From Corallococcus coralloides DSM 2259 (GTDB taxonomy: Bacteria > Myxococcota > Myxococcia > Myxococcales > Myxococcaceae): DNA of 64,000 bases. The DNA is taken from assembly GCF_000255295.1 (NCBI RefSeq), contig NC_017030.1, positions 7,662,328 through 7,726,327 on the forward strand, given 5' to 3'. The position numbers were made by a program, and so were the translations under genes. The notes beneath the pieces were generated by a model. That model made no database searches. It saw only the letters and a program-made list of their open reading frames with translations, and had not been told where the DNA came from. Shown piece after piece: positions 37,114 to 45,143 of the stretch (its first letter is position 1; the number at the start of each line of letters is the position of its first letter).

Positions 37114-37142
37114 TACATACGCGCCCCCCCCAGGGGGGTCAA
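37114..37142 (-). promoter_or_regulatory. Predicted sigma70-type promoter of the dcw operon
   Basis: TTGACC (37137-37142) and TATGTA (37114-37119) on the minus strand are separated by 17 nt, which predicts a start near 37107 and a leader of about 70 nt to the mraZ ATG. Confidence 0.55.
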
Positions 37143-37220
37143 GAAAGCGCGCAACAGGCTGGAACACCGCGCGCCCGGCGCCGGACATCCCCCGGGGCAC
37201 ATGCCGGACGGCCTACCTTT

Positions 37221-37266
37221 GGGGGTGGGGTCAAATTGAGTTCGGGGGTGGGGCAAACTTGAGTTC
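37221..37266. repeat. Two tandem 23-bp repeats upstream of the PilZ gene
   Basis: The units begin GGGGGTGGGG and end TTGAGTTC; 20 of 23 positions agree. They end 30 bp before the PilZ GTG. The pattern recalls the multiple terminal repeats of IS21-family elements, so this may be a leftover IS end, but no istA or istB gene is nearby. A tandem operator is the alternative. Confidence 0.55.
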
Positions 37267-37296
37267 TTTCGCTCCCAGGCTGAGACTGACGGGCGC

Positions 37297-38007
37297 GTGA
37301 ACACGAACGTTCGACTGAAGGTGGCCTACAAGACGCCGCAGTCGCTGGTCGGCGAGTACACCCGCAGCGTGGGTCAAGGCGGCGTCACCCTGGAGACGCG
37401 CAGGGCCCTGCCGCTGGGCACCCGCTTCACCTTTGAACTGCACGCGGGCGGCATGCCGCGGCCGGTGGAGGTGCTGGGCGAGGTCGTCAAGGTGGAGCCG
37501 CGCCCCGGCGAGCGCTTCATGCTCACCGTGCGCTACGACGGCGCGGAGGATCGCAGCGCGCTGGACGCGGTGCTCCAGTTCATCTTCGCCCAGGAGGAGC
37601 AGAACGGCCTGCGCCGCTTCCCGCGCCTGCCGCTGCACCTGCGCGCGCGGGAGAGCGACCCCCGGGCGCCGTTCTTCTACGTGCGCGACATCTCCCGGGG
37701 CGGCGTGGGCCTGGAGGTGGACGCCCCCGCCCTGCCCCGCGAGGTGCAGGTGGGCACGCCCTTCTTCATGGAGATGGACATGACGGAGGGGCCGCTCCTG
37801 CTCCACGGCGAGGTGGCGTGGACGTCGTCCGTGCCGCGCAAGGGCGTGGCGCAGGCGGTGACGCCGGGCTTCGGCGCGACGTTCGGCCGGCTGCGGCCGG
37901 ACATGCTCCAGCGGCTGGAGGACCTGATGGCGCTGGAGCACCTGCCGCCCGCGCCCTGGAGGGCCCGGGTCAGCTTCGGCCTGGATGCCGTGTCGCGGAT
38001 GCCCTGA
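37297..38007 (+). CDS. PilZ-domain protein (probable c-di-GMP receptor)
   Basis: 236 aa, GTG start. The C-terminal half is a PilZ domain with the binding residues RRFPRLPLHLR (R-x-x-x-R, near 105) and D-I-S-R-G-G-V-G-L (near 128). The first 100 residues (VRLKVAYKTPQSLVGEYTRS then VGQGGVTLETRR) resemble a second PilZ fold that has lost the Arg motif. It should bind c-di-GMP and affect motility or envelope processes; the partner is unknown. It is divergent from mraZ and convergent with the acyl-CoA dehydrogenase gene (33-nt gap). Confidence 0.82.
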   Translation: MNTNVRLKVAYKTPQSLVGEYTRSVGQGGVTLETRRALPLGTRFTFELHAGGMPRPVEVLGEVVKVEPRPGERFMLTVRYDGAEDRSALDAVLQFIFAQEEQNGLRRFPRLPLHLRARESDPRAPFFYVRDISRGGVGLEVDAPALPREVQVGTPFFMEMDMTEGPLLLHGEVAWTSSVPRKGVAQAVTPGFGATFGRLRPDMLQRLEDLMALEHLPPAPWRARVSFGLDAVSRMP

Positions 38008-38040
38008 CGCTGCGTCCAGGGCACCCACGCACTTCAGCCA

Positions 38041-39849
38041 TTACAGCGGGTTGTACGGGTAGCCGCCGGCCTCTTCCAGGCCCGCGACGAGGGTCTCCCG
38101 CAGCTCCGCCGGGTCGTACGGGGTGAAGGCGTCCAGCGCGGACAGGCGCTTCAACTCCAGCGAGAGCGCGTCCCCCTTGAGCGTGGCGCAGAGCGCGCGG
38201 CGGGTGCGCTCGAAGGCGCGCGTGGTGGACTCCATCGCGTACAGCCGCACCAGCGCCACGCGCACCGGGTCCAGCACACCGCTGGTGGCGCCCTGGCGGG
38301 TGCGCGTCACCATGGAGTCCAGCGCGTACGCGTCCATCACCACGTCCGCCAGCGCGGCCATGACCTCCTGGTGCTTGTCCAGCTCCGTGCCGAAGGTCTC
38401 CGCGGCCAGGCGCATGCCGTGGATGGCCAGGTGCTTGGCGCACTCGGCGGCGATCTCCTCGTTGGCCAGCGCGTCGTGGCGGCCCGCGCGGGGCCGCTCG
38501 CCGCGGCCCAGCTCCTCCGCCACGGAGCGCGCCTGCGCGAACAGCGGCAGGTCGCCCTTCACGGCGCGCTTGAGCAGCATGCCCGTGATCAGCATCCGGT
38601 TGATCTCGTTGGTGCCCTCGAAGATGCGGTTGATGCGCGCGTCGCGGTAGGCACGCTCCACCGGGTACTCCTCGATGTAGCCGGCGCCGCCGTGCACCTG
38701 CACCGCGTCGTCCACCAGGAAGCCGATGGCCTCCGAGCCGAAGACCTTCATGATGGAGGCCTCGGTGGCGAACTCCTCCATCGCGGCGATGACGTGCGCG
38801 TCGTAGTCCGCGTCCGAGCGCTCCTTGGACGCGAGGCGCCCGTCCACCAGCCCCGCCGTGCGGTACGTCATGCTCTCCACCGCGTAGACGAGCGTGGCCA
38901 TGCGCGCGAGCTTCTCGCGGATGAGCGGGAACGTGGCGATGGGCGCCTTGAACTGCTTGCGCTCCTGCGCGAACTTCAGCGCGCTCTGCAGCTGCAGCTT
39001 CATGCTGCCGATGACGCCCGCGCCCAGCTTCAGGCGGCCGTAGTTGAGGATGTTGAAGGCGATGCGGTGGCCCTTGCCCAGCTCTCCCAGCAGGTTCTCC
39101 ACGGGAACGAGCGCGTCCTCGAAGTAGAGCGGGCACGTGGACGAGCCGCGGATGCCCATCTTGTGCTCCTCCGGGCCCACGGTGAGGCCCGGGGTGTCCT
39201 TCTCCACGATGAAGCCGGTGAACTTGTCGCCGTCCACCTGCGCGAACACGACGAACACGTCCGCGAAGGCCGCGTTGGTGATGTAGAGCTTGGAGCCGTT
39301 GAGGACGTAGTGCTTGCCGTCCTGGGACTTCACCGCCTTCGTCTTCGCCCCGCGCGCGTCGCTGCCGCTGCCCTGCTCCGTCAGCGCGTACGCCGCCACC
39401 CACTCACCCGTGGCGAGCTTGGGCAGGTACTTCGCCTTCTGCGCCTCGTTGCCGAACCACACGATGGGCAGCGACCCGATGCCGGTGTGCGCGCTGGACG
39501 TCACCGACCAGGAGCCCAGGAGGCTCATGGCCTCCGCGAGCAGGAGCGACGTCGTCTTGTCCAGGCCCGTGCCGCCGTACGTCTCCGCGATGTCCACGCT
39601 CAGGAGGCCCAGGTCGCCCGCGCGGCGCAGGAGGTCGCGCAAGAGCGCGTTGTCCTTGCCCTCGATGCGCGCGGCCTGGGGCAGCACCTGCTCCCGGCAG
39701 AACTGGAGCGCCGTCTTGAAGAAGAGCCGCTGCTCCTCGGAGAACCCCTCCGGCGTGAGGATGCGGGTGGAGCCCACCTCCTGGAAGAGGAAGGTGCCCC
39801 CGGCGAGAACATCCTGGGGACGGGAAGCGGGCTCGGTTGCGGCGACCAT
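38041..39849 (-). CDS. Acyl-CoA dehydrogenase
   Basis: About 602 aa. ATG 39849 (MVAATEPASRPQDV) has GGAGG 8 nt upstream and is preferred over an ATG 24 nt earlier whose GGAGG is too close. It is an FAD enzyme for the first step of beta-oxidation. YALTEQGSGSDA, KLYITNAAFADVFVVFA and IFEGTNEINRMLI are the family signatures, and VHGGAGYIEEYPVERAYRDARI surrounds the FAD/CoA site. The extra C-terminal domain of about 200 aa is as in very-long-chain dehydrogenases (VLCAD/ACAD9 type), suggesting long-chain substrates. It is monocistronic. Confidence 0.92.
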   Translation of the reverse strand: MVAATEPASRPQDVLAGGTFLFQEVGSTRILTPEGFSEEQRLFFKTALQFCREQVLPQAARIEGKDNALLRDLLRRAGDLGLLSVDIAETYGGTGLDKTTSLLLAEAMSLLGSWSVTSSAHTGIGSLPIVWFGNEAQKAKYLPKLATGEWVAAYALTEQGSGSDARGAKTKAVKSQDGKHYVLNGSKLYITNAAFADVFVVFAQVDGDKFTGFIVEKDTPGLTVGPEEHKMGIRGSSTCPLYFEDALVPVENLLGELGKGHRIAFNILNYGRLKLGAGVIGSMKLQLQSALKFAQERKQFKAPIATFPLIREKLARMATLVYAVESMTYRTAGLVDGRLASKERSDADYDAHVIAAMEEFATEASIMKVFGSEAIGFLVDDAVQVHGGAGYIEEYPVERAYRDARINRIFEGTNEINRMLITGMLLKRAVKGDLPLFAQARSVAEELGRGERPRAGRHDALANEEIAAECAKHLAIHGMRLAAETFGTELDKHQEVMAALADVVMDAYALDSMVTRTRQGATSGVLDPVRVALVRLYAMESTTRAFERTRRALCATLKGDALSLELKRLSALDAFTPYDPAELRETLVAGLEEAGGYPYNPL

Positions 39850-40030
39850 CGACGACCTCCGGGGAGGGAGCATTGCCCTCCGAAGCCTTCAGGGAAAAAG
39901 GCGCGCGGCACATTAGGGCGCGCGGACCGCCACGGGTAGTAGCGGCGAGGACCCACCACCTCAATGCGACGTGGGACTCCACCCGGGGTGTGTGCCCGCC
40001 CGCCAGGCGGGAGGCTTCGTGGACCCAGCC

Positions 40031-40915
40031 TTACGGGGAACCCGCGTCCGGAGCGGACCGGGGCGTGGGGTACACGAGGCAGAGCGTGTCGAAGAGCCCC
40101 TCTTCCGGCGCGACGTACGTGCCGCCGAGCGCCCGCGCCACCTGCACCACCTCCGTGCCGAACGAGGGGACGAGGCACAGGTCGTCCGACGTGGTGAAGC
40201 GCGTCTTCAGCCGGGCCAGCTCCCGCCGCAGCGTCGCGATGTCCTGGCGCCCGCCGCGCACCGGCACGGACGGGCCATTGCGGTCCGGCCCCGGCAGCTT
40301 GCCTACGCTGGTGCTCAGCTCGAAGCCGTCCGCACGCTGGATGATGCGCAGCTTGCCGGGCGCCACCTCATCCAGCCACGCCCGGAAGCCCTGCTCGTCG
40401 CGCAGCACCAGGCGGTAGGCCACCGGCGCGTCCGGGTGCTGGAGCCACACCTCCGCCGCCTGCGCGCGAAGCACCGCCAGCGCGTCCGACACCTGCGCGA
40501 GGAACGTGTCCGCGTCCTCCACGGCGACGAGCACGTCCCTGCCCCGCACCCGCTCCGCGAGCCTGGCCGCGTCCCGGGCTGGAGTGAAGGTCTCCGCCCC
40601 CAGGCGCACCTGTTCTCCCGACAGCTCCAGCCGGAGGACGTCATCCGGAAGGGGCTCGCCCCAGGCGGGTGCGGACACGGGCGTGACGGTCGCATCCGCC
40701 CAGCTGCCCGCGTCCACGGGAGCAGGTGGAGGGGCGGCCGTTTCCACGCGGAGTGCTGGCTTCGGAGATACCGTGCGTGCCGGTTCGGCGGGCGGGGACT
40801 CCCGGCAGCCACCCCATGTGAGGCTGCTCCACACCAGGAGGAAGAATGCAGGGTTACGGGAACAGGCTGGCGAGCGTAGCGGAATATTCCACCCTGAGCG
40901 TCTGAATGGCCTCAT
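40031..40915 (-). CDS. Hypothetical lipoprotein
   Basis: About 294 aa from ATG 40915 (MRPFRRSGWNIPLRSPACS). A hydrophobic stretch ends in SSLTWGGC, a plausible though not ideal lipobox (Cys near 37). A Pro/Ala-rich linker follows, then a mixed alpha/beta domain of about 210 aa (LRLELSGEQVRLG, VLVAVEDADTFLAQV). Family not recognised. The start sits within the region shared with the divergent kinase, so transcription of the two genes is probably linked. Confidence 0.6.
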   Translation of the reverse strand: MRPFRRSGWNIPLRSPACSRNPAFFLLVWSSLTWGGCRESPPAEPARTVSPKPALRVETAAPPPAPVDAGSWADATVTPVSAPAWGEPLPDDVLRLELSGEQVRLGAETFTPARDAARLAERVRGRDVLVAVEDADTFLAQVSDALAVLRAQAAEVWLQHPDAPVAYRLVLRDEQGFRAWLDEVAPGKLRIIQRADGFELSTSVGKLPGPDRNGPSVPVRGGRQDIATLRRELARLKTRFTTSDDLCLVPSFGTEVVQVARALGGTYVAPEEGLFDTLCLVYPTPRSAPDAGSP

Positions 40916-40970
40916 GATAGCTTCTCGCGGTTTTCGCGAAGGACTCCCCTCCACCGGAGCCGATTCGAAC

Positions 40971-43193
40971 GTGCCGCCGCCTTCCGCCGGCTTCCAGTTC
41001 GGCAAGTACAAGCTGCTCGAGCGCATCGCGACGGGCGGCATGGCGGAGATCTACCGCGCCCGGATGACGGCGGTGGCGGGCGTGACGAAGCCGGTGGTCA
41101 TCAAGAAGATCCTCCCCGGTTACGCGGACGACAGCGCGTTCGTGTCCATGTTCATCAACGAGGCGCGCATCGCGCTGGGGCTGTCGCACGGCAACATCGC
41201 GCAGATCTTCGACTTCGGCGAGGTGGAGGGCGAGTACTTCCTCGCGATGGAGTGGGTGGACGGCCATCCGCTCTCGCACGTGCTGCGCCGCGCGCGGGAG
41301 AAGGGGCTGCCCGCGCTGCCGCCGCCCCTGGCGGTGCTGGTGGCCATCGACATGTTGCGGGGGCTCGCATACGCGCACACGCGGCTGGATGACAACGGCC
41401 GCCCGCTGCACATCGTCCACCGGGACGTGAGCCCGCAGAACGTGCTCCTCTCCTTCGAGGGGCAGGTGAAGCTGGTGGACTTCGGCATCGCGCGGGCGCG
41501 GCTCGCCGGCCGCTCCGACACGAAGGTGGACCCCGCGAAGGGCAAGTACGTCTACTTCGCGCCGGAGCAGGCGCGCGGCGAGGCGCTGGACGCGCGCACG
41601 GACGTGTTCGCCGCGGGCACGGTCCTCTACGAGATGCTCTGCGGGCGGCGCCCCTTCGAGGGCTCGCTCCAGGACGTGCTGCGCAAGATTTCCCAGGGCG
41701 ACTTCCCCCGCCCGCGCGAGTGGACGCCGAACATCCCGGCCGCGCTGGAGCGCATCCTGCTCACCGCGATGGCCACGAGCCCGGAGCAGCGCTACCCCAC
41801 CGCGCAGGCCTTCGCGGAGGCGCTGGCGCGGCAGCTCCACGTCACCGCGCCGGACGTGTCCACCAGCGACCTGGGCCACTTCATGGGCTACCTCTTCGAG
41901 CCGGAGCTCGTGGAGGCCGGCCGCCCGGTGCAGCTGCCGCGCGAGTTCATCGCGCGGGTGGGCCGCTGGAGCGGCATCGCCGAACCGCCGCCCATCGCCA
42001 CGCCGCCGGAGGTGCCCCGCCACGTCTCCGAGCCCGGGGGAGAGCCCCGCGAGCCCCGAGGCGATCTGACGACGCAGCCCCTGCCCCCGCAGGCGATGCC
42101 CCCGGAGCCGCGGCCCGCGTGGCACCGCTCCCTGCGCGGCTGGGCGGTGCGCGGCGCGCCGGTGGTGGTGGCCGCGCTCGTGGCCACGTGGCTGGGCCTG
42201 GTCATGGGCGGCTCCAGCACGTTCGCGGTGGAGCTCAGCTCCTCGCCCCCGGGCGCCACCATCCGCGTGGACGGCCGGACGCTGACGGAGACGACGCCCA
42301 CGCTCATCACCCAGCTGGCGTCGGACCGCGACCACGTGCTGGAGGTGCTGCTGCCGGGCATGGTGCCCTTCAGCCAGCGCGTGCAGGCCGAGCGCGGCAC
42401 CACGCTGGCGGTCCACGCGCGGCTCGCGCCGAAGCAGGCGGTCGCGGCGCGCGCCCTGCCCCGCGCGGGTCCGGACGACGCGCCCGCGGCCATCGCCCGC
42501 TATTCCGCTGGAGGCCCGTTCGCGCTCAGCGCGGTCGCGCATGCCCTGCGCGTGCCCTCGTCCCAGGCGGCGCGCATGCGGTTGGATCCGTCCCGCACCT
42601 ACGGCCTGCGCGTGGAGGGCCGCGTGTCGGTGGGCGGCCCGCTGCCGGTGGCCCAGGCCGTGTACTTCCTGGAGGGCGGCACGGCGCTGGCCGCGCGCGA
42701 CAGCTTCGGCCTGGTGGGCGCGGACGAGGTGCTGGTGCGCGACGCCTCCGTCCTCTACGTGTTCCTCTGGGACGACCGCCCCGACGACAACCGCGGCGCG
42801 CTCCAGGTGCACGTGCGCGAACAGGCGAGCGGCGCCATCACCACCCTGCTCCTGGACGCGCGCCGGCACGCCGTCTCGCTGTCCCCCCACGACGGCTTCA
42901 CGCTCCGGGAGCTGGATCCGTCCACCACGTACCGCGTCGTCGTGCGGTTGGCCGGGGAGCCGGCGCGCACGCGCGGCTTTGGCGGCGGAGAGGTGGGCGG
43001 CGTGCTCGCGCTGCACGGCGCGGGGCTGTCCCCGGCCGTGGCCCCGGGCACGCTGGAGGTGCTGGAGGTCAACCAGCCCACGGTGATGCGCGGCGCGAGC
43101 TGGCTGCGGCTCGCGTTCCCGGATGACGACGTCCACGACAACTCCGGCGGCCTCACGCTGGAGGTGACGCCGGTGGCGCCGCTGCACCAGTAG
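40971..43193 (+). CDS. Transmembrane Ser/Thr protein kinase with PEGA domain and duplicated C-terminal domain
   Basis: About 740 aa from GTG 40971; an in-frame ATG at 40914 would overlap the divergent gene's start. The kinase domain (about 12-275) has ATGGMAEIY (Gly loop), VVIKK (catalytic Lys), HRDVSPQNVLL (catalytic Asp), DFG and APEQ. A Pro-rich linker precedes a membrane helix (RGAPVVVAALVATWLGLVMG, near 400). Outside the membrane are a PEGA domain (SSPPGATIRVDG) and two copies of an unnamed domain, each starting with L-D-P-S-x-T-Y and ending in a D-N-x-G-x-L motif (WDDRPDDNRGAL; FPDDDVHDNSGGL). It is likely a receptor kinase sensing something in the periplasm. Confidence 0.87.
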   Translation: MPPPSAGFQFGKYKLLERIATGGMAEIYRARMTAVAGVTKPVVIKKILPGYADDSAFVSMFINEARIALGLSHGNIAQIFDFGEVEGEYFLAMEWVDGHPLSHVLRRAREKGLPALPPPLAVLVAIDMLRGLAYAHTRLDDNGRPLHIVHRDVSPQNVLLSFEGQVKLVDFGIARARLAGRSDTKVDPAKGKYVYFAPEQARGEALDARTDVFAAGTVLYEMLCGRRPFEGSLQDVLRKISQGDFPRPREWTPNIPAALERILLTAMATSPEQRYPTAQAFAEALARQLHVTAPDVSTSDLGHFMGYLFEPELVEAGRPVQLPREFIARVGRWSGIAEPPPIATPPEVPRHVSEPGGEPREPRGDLTTQPLPPQAMPPEPRPAWHRSLRGWAVRGAPVVVAALVATWLGLVMGGSSTFAVELSSSPPGATIRVDGRTLTETTPTLITQLASDRDHVLEVLLPGMVPFSQRVQAERGTTLAVHARLAPKQAVAARALPRAGPDDAPAAIARYSAGGPFALSAVAHALRVPSSQAARMRLDPSRTYGLRVEGRVSVGGPLPVAQAVYFLEGGTALAARDSFGLVGADEVLVRDASVLYVFLWDDRPDDNRGALQVHVREQASGAITTLLLDARRHAVSLSPHDGFTLRELDPSTTYRVVVRLAGEPARTRGFGGGEVGGVLALHGAGLSPAVAPGTLEVLEVNQPTVMRGASWLRLAFPDDDVHDNSGGLTLEVTPVAPLHQ

Positions 43194-43208
43194 CGCGCGC
43201 GACGGGCC

Positions 43209-43234
43209 GCTACAGGACACCGCCAGCCTGTAGC
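43209..43234 (+). promoter_or_regulatory. GCTACAGG/CCTGTAGC inverted repeat before the small secreted-protein gene
   Basis: Perfect 8-bp arms around a 10-nt centre, followed by CGAAAAATTG. It starts 15 nt after the kinase stop and ends 57 nt before the ATG at 43292. TTGATC and TACCCT (16-nt spacer) just downstream might be a promoter. It could also act as a weak terminator hairpin for the kinase. It closely matches the element before ftsQ. Confidence 0.45.
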
Positions 43235-43291
43235 CGAAAAATTGATCATCCGGACGCCGCCCCTACCCTGGGCCGCAACGGAGGACGCTCA

Positions 43292-43507
43292 ATGAAGAAG
43301 CTGCTTGCGGTGCTGGCCCTGGGGATCGCGGTGATGGCGACGGTGGGACTTTCCACCCGCGTGGACGCTCGGCCCGGAAGCACGGCGGACGAGGGGCCGA
43401 CCGACGCCCAAATCGACGCGGTCCTGGACTCGCAGGCGCACGAGGTCATGGCCAAGCTGTTGGAAGCGCAGCGCAATGCCGACCGGATGACAATGCTTCC
43501 CCGGTAA
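43292..43507 (+). CDS. Small exported protein, function unknown
   Basis: 71 aa. ATG 43292 has GGAGG 7 nt upstream. Residues 1-27 form a signal peptide (MKKLLAVLALGIAVMATVGL, then a likely cut near VDA). The mature part of about 44 residues is acidic at first (DEGPTDAQIDAVLD) and then helical and basic. No Cys, so it is not a lipoprotein. Family not recognised. It stands between the kinase and carD and has an inverted repeat in front. Confidence 0.7.
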   Translation: MKKLLAVLALGIAVMATVGLSTRVDARPGSTADEGPTDAQIDAVLDSQAHEVMAKLLEAQRNADRMTMLPR

Positions 43508-43585
43508 TCTCGTGGCATCCGGCGGGGCACGGTGCTACGACCGGCGCTCGCTTCGGTGCTCATCCCACCCGCCCACGAGGGGGCC

Positions 43586-44545
43586 ATGCCAGAAGGGTCC
43601 GCTGCACTCCAGCTCCAGGTTGGAGACCGGGTCGTCTACCCCAACCAGGGGGTCTGCCGCGTCGCCGCCATCGACGTGAAGGAGGTGGCGGGCCAGAGCC
43701 TCACCTTCGTCACCATGCGCCGGGAGGAAGACGGCGCGGTCGTGATGGTGCCGCAAGGGAAGATCCTCTCCATCGGCGTCCGCAAGGTGGCCAGTCCCGC
43801 TGACGTGGAGGAGATCTACGCGTTCCTCCGCTCGGACAGTGACAAGGCCGACCTGGATTGGAAGCAGCGCGCGCGCACCAACCTGGACCGCATGACCCAG
43901 GGCGGCATCCTGGGGCTGGCGGAGGTCGTCAAGGGCCTCCAGGTCCTCAGTGAGCTGCGGCCGCTGCCCACCAAGGAGCGCGAGCTCTACGACAACGCCC
44001 GGCACCTGCTGGTCTCGGAGGTCGCCGCCGCGCTGGGCACCGCGGAGGCCAACGCCGAGGACTCCATCGACATCGTCCTCTTCCCGCCCGGGAAGGAGCG
44101 TCCCAAGCGCACCGCCGCGGAGTTCGCGCGGCCCGGTGGCGACGAGGACGACATGGACCTGGACGGCGACCTCATGGGTCTGGAGGGCGGAGAGCTGGAC
44201 CTGCCCTCGGACGAGGAGCCGCAGTCCGAGTCCGACGAGGAGTCCTCCGAGGAAGAAGGCGGCGAGGAGGAAGGCGGCGAGGAAGGGGGCGAGGAGGCTC
44301 CCAAGAAGCGCGGCCGTCCGCCCAAGGCCAAGCCGGCCGAAGGCGCGGAAGCCGCCGCCCCGAAGAAGCGCGGCCGTCCGCCCAAGGCGAAGCCCGAGGT
44401 GGCGGAAGGTGCCGAACCCGCCGCCCCGAAGAAGCGCGGCCGTCCGCCCAAGGCCAGGCCGCCCGAGGGCGCCGCGCCCGCGGAGCCCGCCGCGCCCAAG
44501 AAGCGTGGCCGTCCTCCCAAGGCGAAGCCGCCCGAGGACGAGTGA
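43586..44545 (+). CDS. carD: CarD: RNA polymerase-binding regulator with HMGA-like AT-hook tail
   Basis: About 319 aa from ATG 43586 (MPEGSAALQLQVGDRVVYPN), the known CarD N-terminus; an upstream in-frame GTG is less likely. Residues 1-70 are the CarD/TRCF RNA-polymerase interaction domain and the helical DNA-binding domain continues to about 160 (ending VSEVAAALGTAEAN). An acidic region (about 190-245) and four AT-hooks (K-K-R-G-R-P-P-K) follow. Known from M. xanthus: CarD acts with CarG in light-induced carotenogenesis and fruiting body development, linked to ECF sigma factors. This tail is characteristic of myxobacteria. carG follows 85 nt downstream. Confidence 0.96.
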   Translation: MPEGSAALQLQVGDRVVYPNQGVCRVAAIDVKEVAGQSLTFVTMRREEDGAVVMVPQGKILSIGVRKVASPADVEEIYAFLRSDSDKADLDWKQRARTNLDRMTQGGILGLAEVVKGLQVLSELRPLPTKERELYDNARHLLVSEVAAALGTAEANAEDSIDIVLFPPGKERPKRTAAEFARPGGDEDDMDLDGDLMGLEGGELDLPSDEEPQSESDEESSEEEGGEEEGGEEGGEEAPKKRGRPPKAKPAEGAEAAAPKKRGRPPKAKPEVAEGAEPAAPKKRGRPPKARPPEGAAPAEPAAPKKRGRPPKAKPPEDE

Positions 44546-44630
44546 ACCCCACGGCCCTCCCGGCTGCCCGCGTCGCGCGTTCAAGCGCGCGCCCGGCACC
44601 GCGAGGGCCTTCCCGCCGAGGTGACGCCCC

Positions 44631-45143
44631 GTGATTCGCGTCGTGACGCTGGACCCCTTCGACGACAAGCAGCTCGCCAAGTTCAACCGCACGCTCTACA
44701 CGGCCTTCGGCGTGGGCAGCGAGCACAGCGGCTCCGCGGAAGTCCCCGCGGGCATGTCCGAGCCCCTGGACGCGGAGAAGCTGCTCGATGAGGTGAAGGG
44801 CATCCGGGCCTACAAGGACGACAAGGTGCTGCTGCTCACCTCGCGCAAGCTGAAGGACCGCGACCTGCCCAGCGGCAAGGCGCCCACGTCGGGCTTCGCC
44901 AGGTACGGCAAGGACCGGGCAATCCTCTCCATCGCGCCGTTCAAGGACCTGGAGAAGGACTTCAAGCCCATCGCGCGGCACGCGCTGCACCAGCTGGGCA
45001 CGCTCTGGGAGCTGCACCACTGCCTGGATCCGCGCTGCGCGATGTACCCGCCCTGGACGCCGTCCTTCAATCAGGGCGACCACATCTTCTGCACCTTCTG
45101 CCGCGAAAAGAGCGAGCAGAAGATCCGTCTTGCCAAGTCCTAA
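44631..45143 (+). CDS. carG: CarG: zinc-binding partner of CarD with degenerate archaemetzincin motif
   Basis: 170 aa, GTG start at 44631. The C-terminal half has H120-Q-L-G-T-L-W-E-L-H-H130-C131, then C136-A-M and C154-T-F-C157, which follows the archaemetzincin pattern H-E-x-x-H-x-x-G-x-x-H-C-x4-C-x-M...C-x-x-C. The catalytic Glu is Gln121 and the second His is Thr124, so a protease function is unlikely. Known biology: CarG binds zinc and is recruited by CarD without contacting DNA. Identity is supported by the immediate position after carD. The 3' end overlaps the next gene. Confidence 0.93.
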   Translation: MIRVVTLDPFDDKQLAKFNRTLYTAFGVGSEHSGSAEVPAGMSEPLDAEKLLDEVKGIRAYKDDKVLLLTSRKLKDRDLPSGKAPTSGFARYGKDRAILSIAPFKDLEKDFKPIARHALHQLGTLWELHHCLDPRCAMYPPWTPSFNQGDHIFCTFCREKSEQKIRLAKS

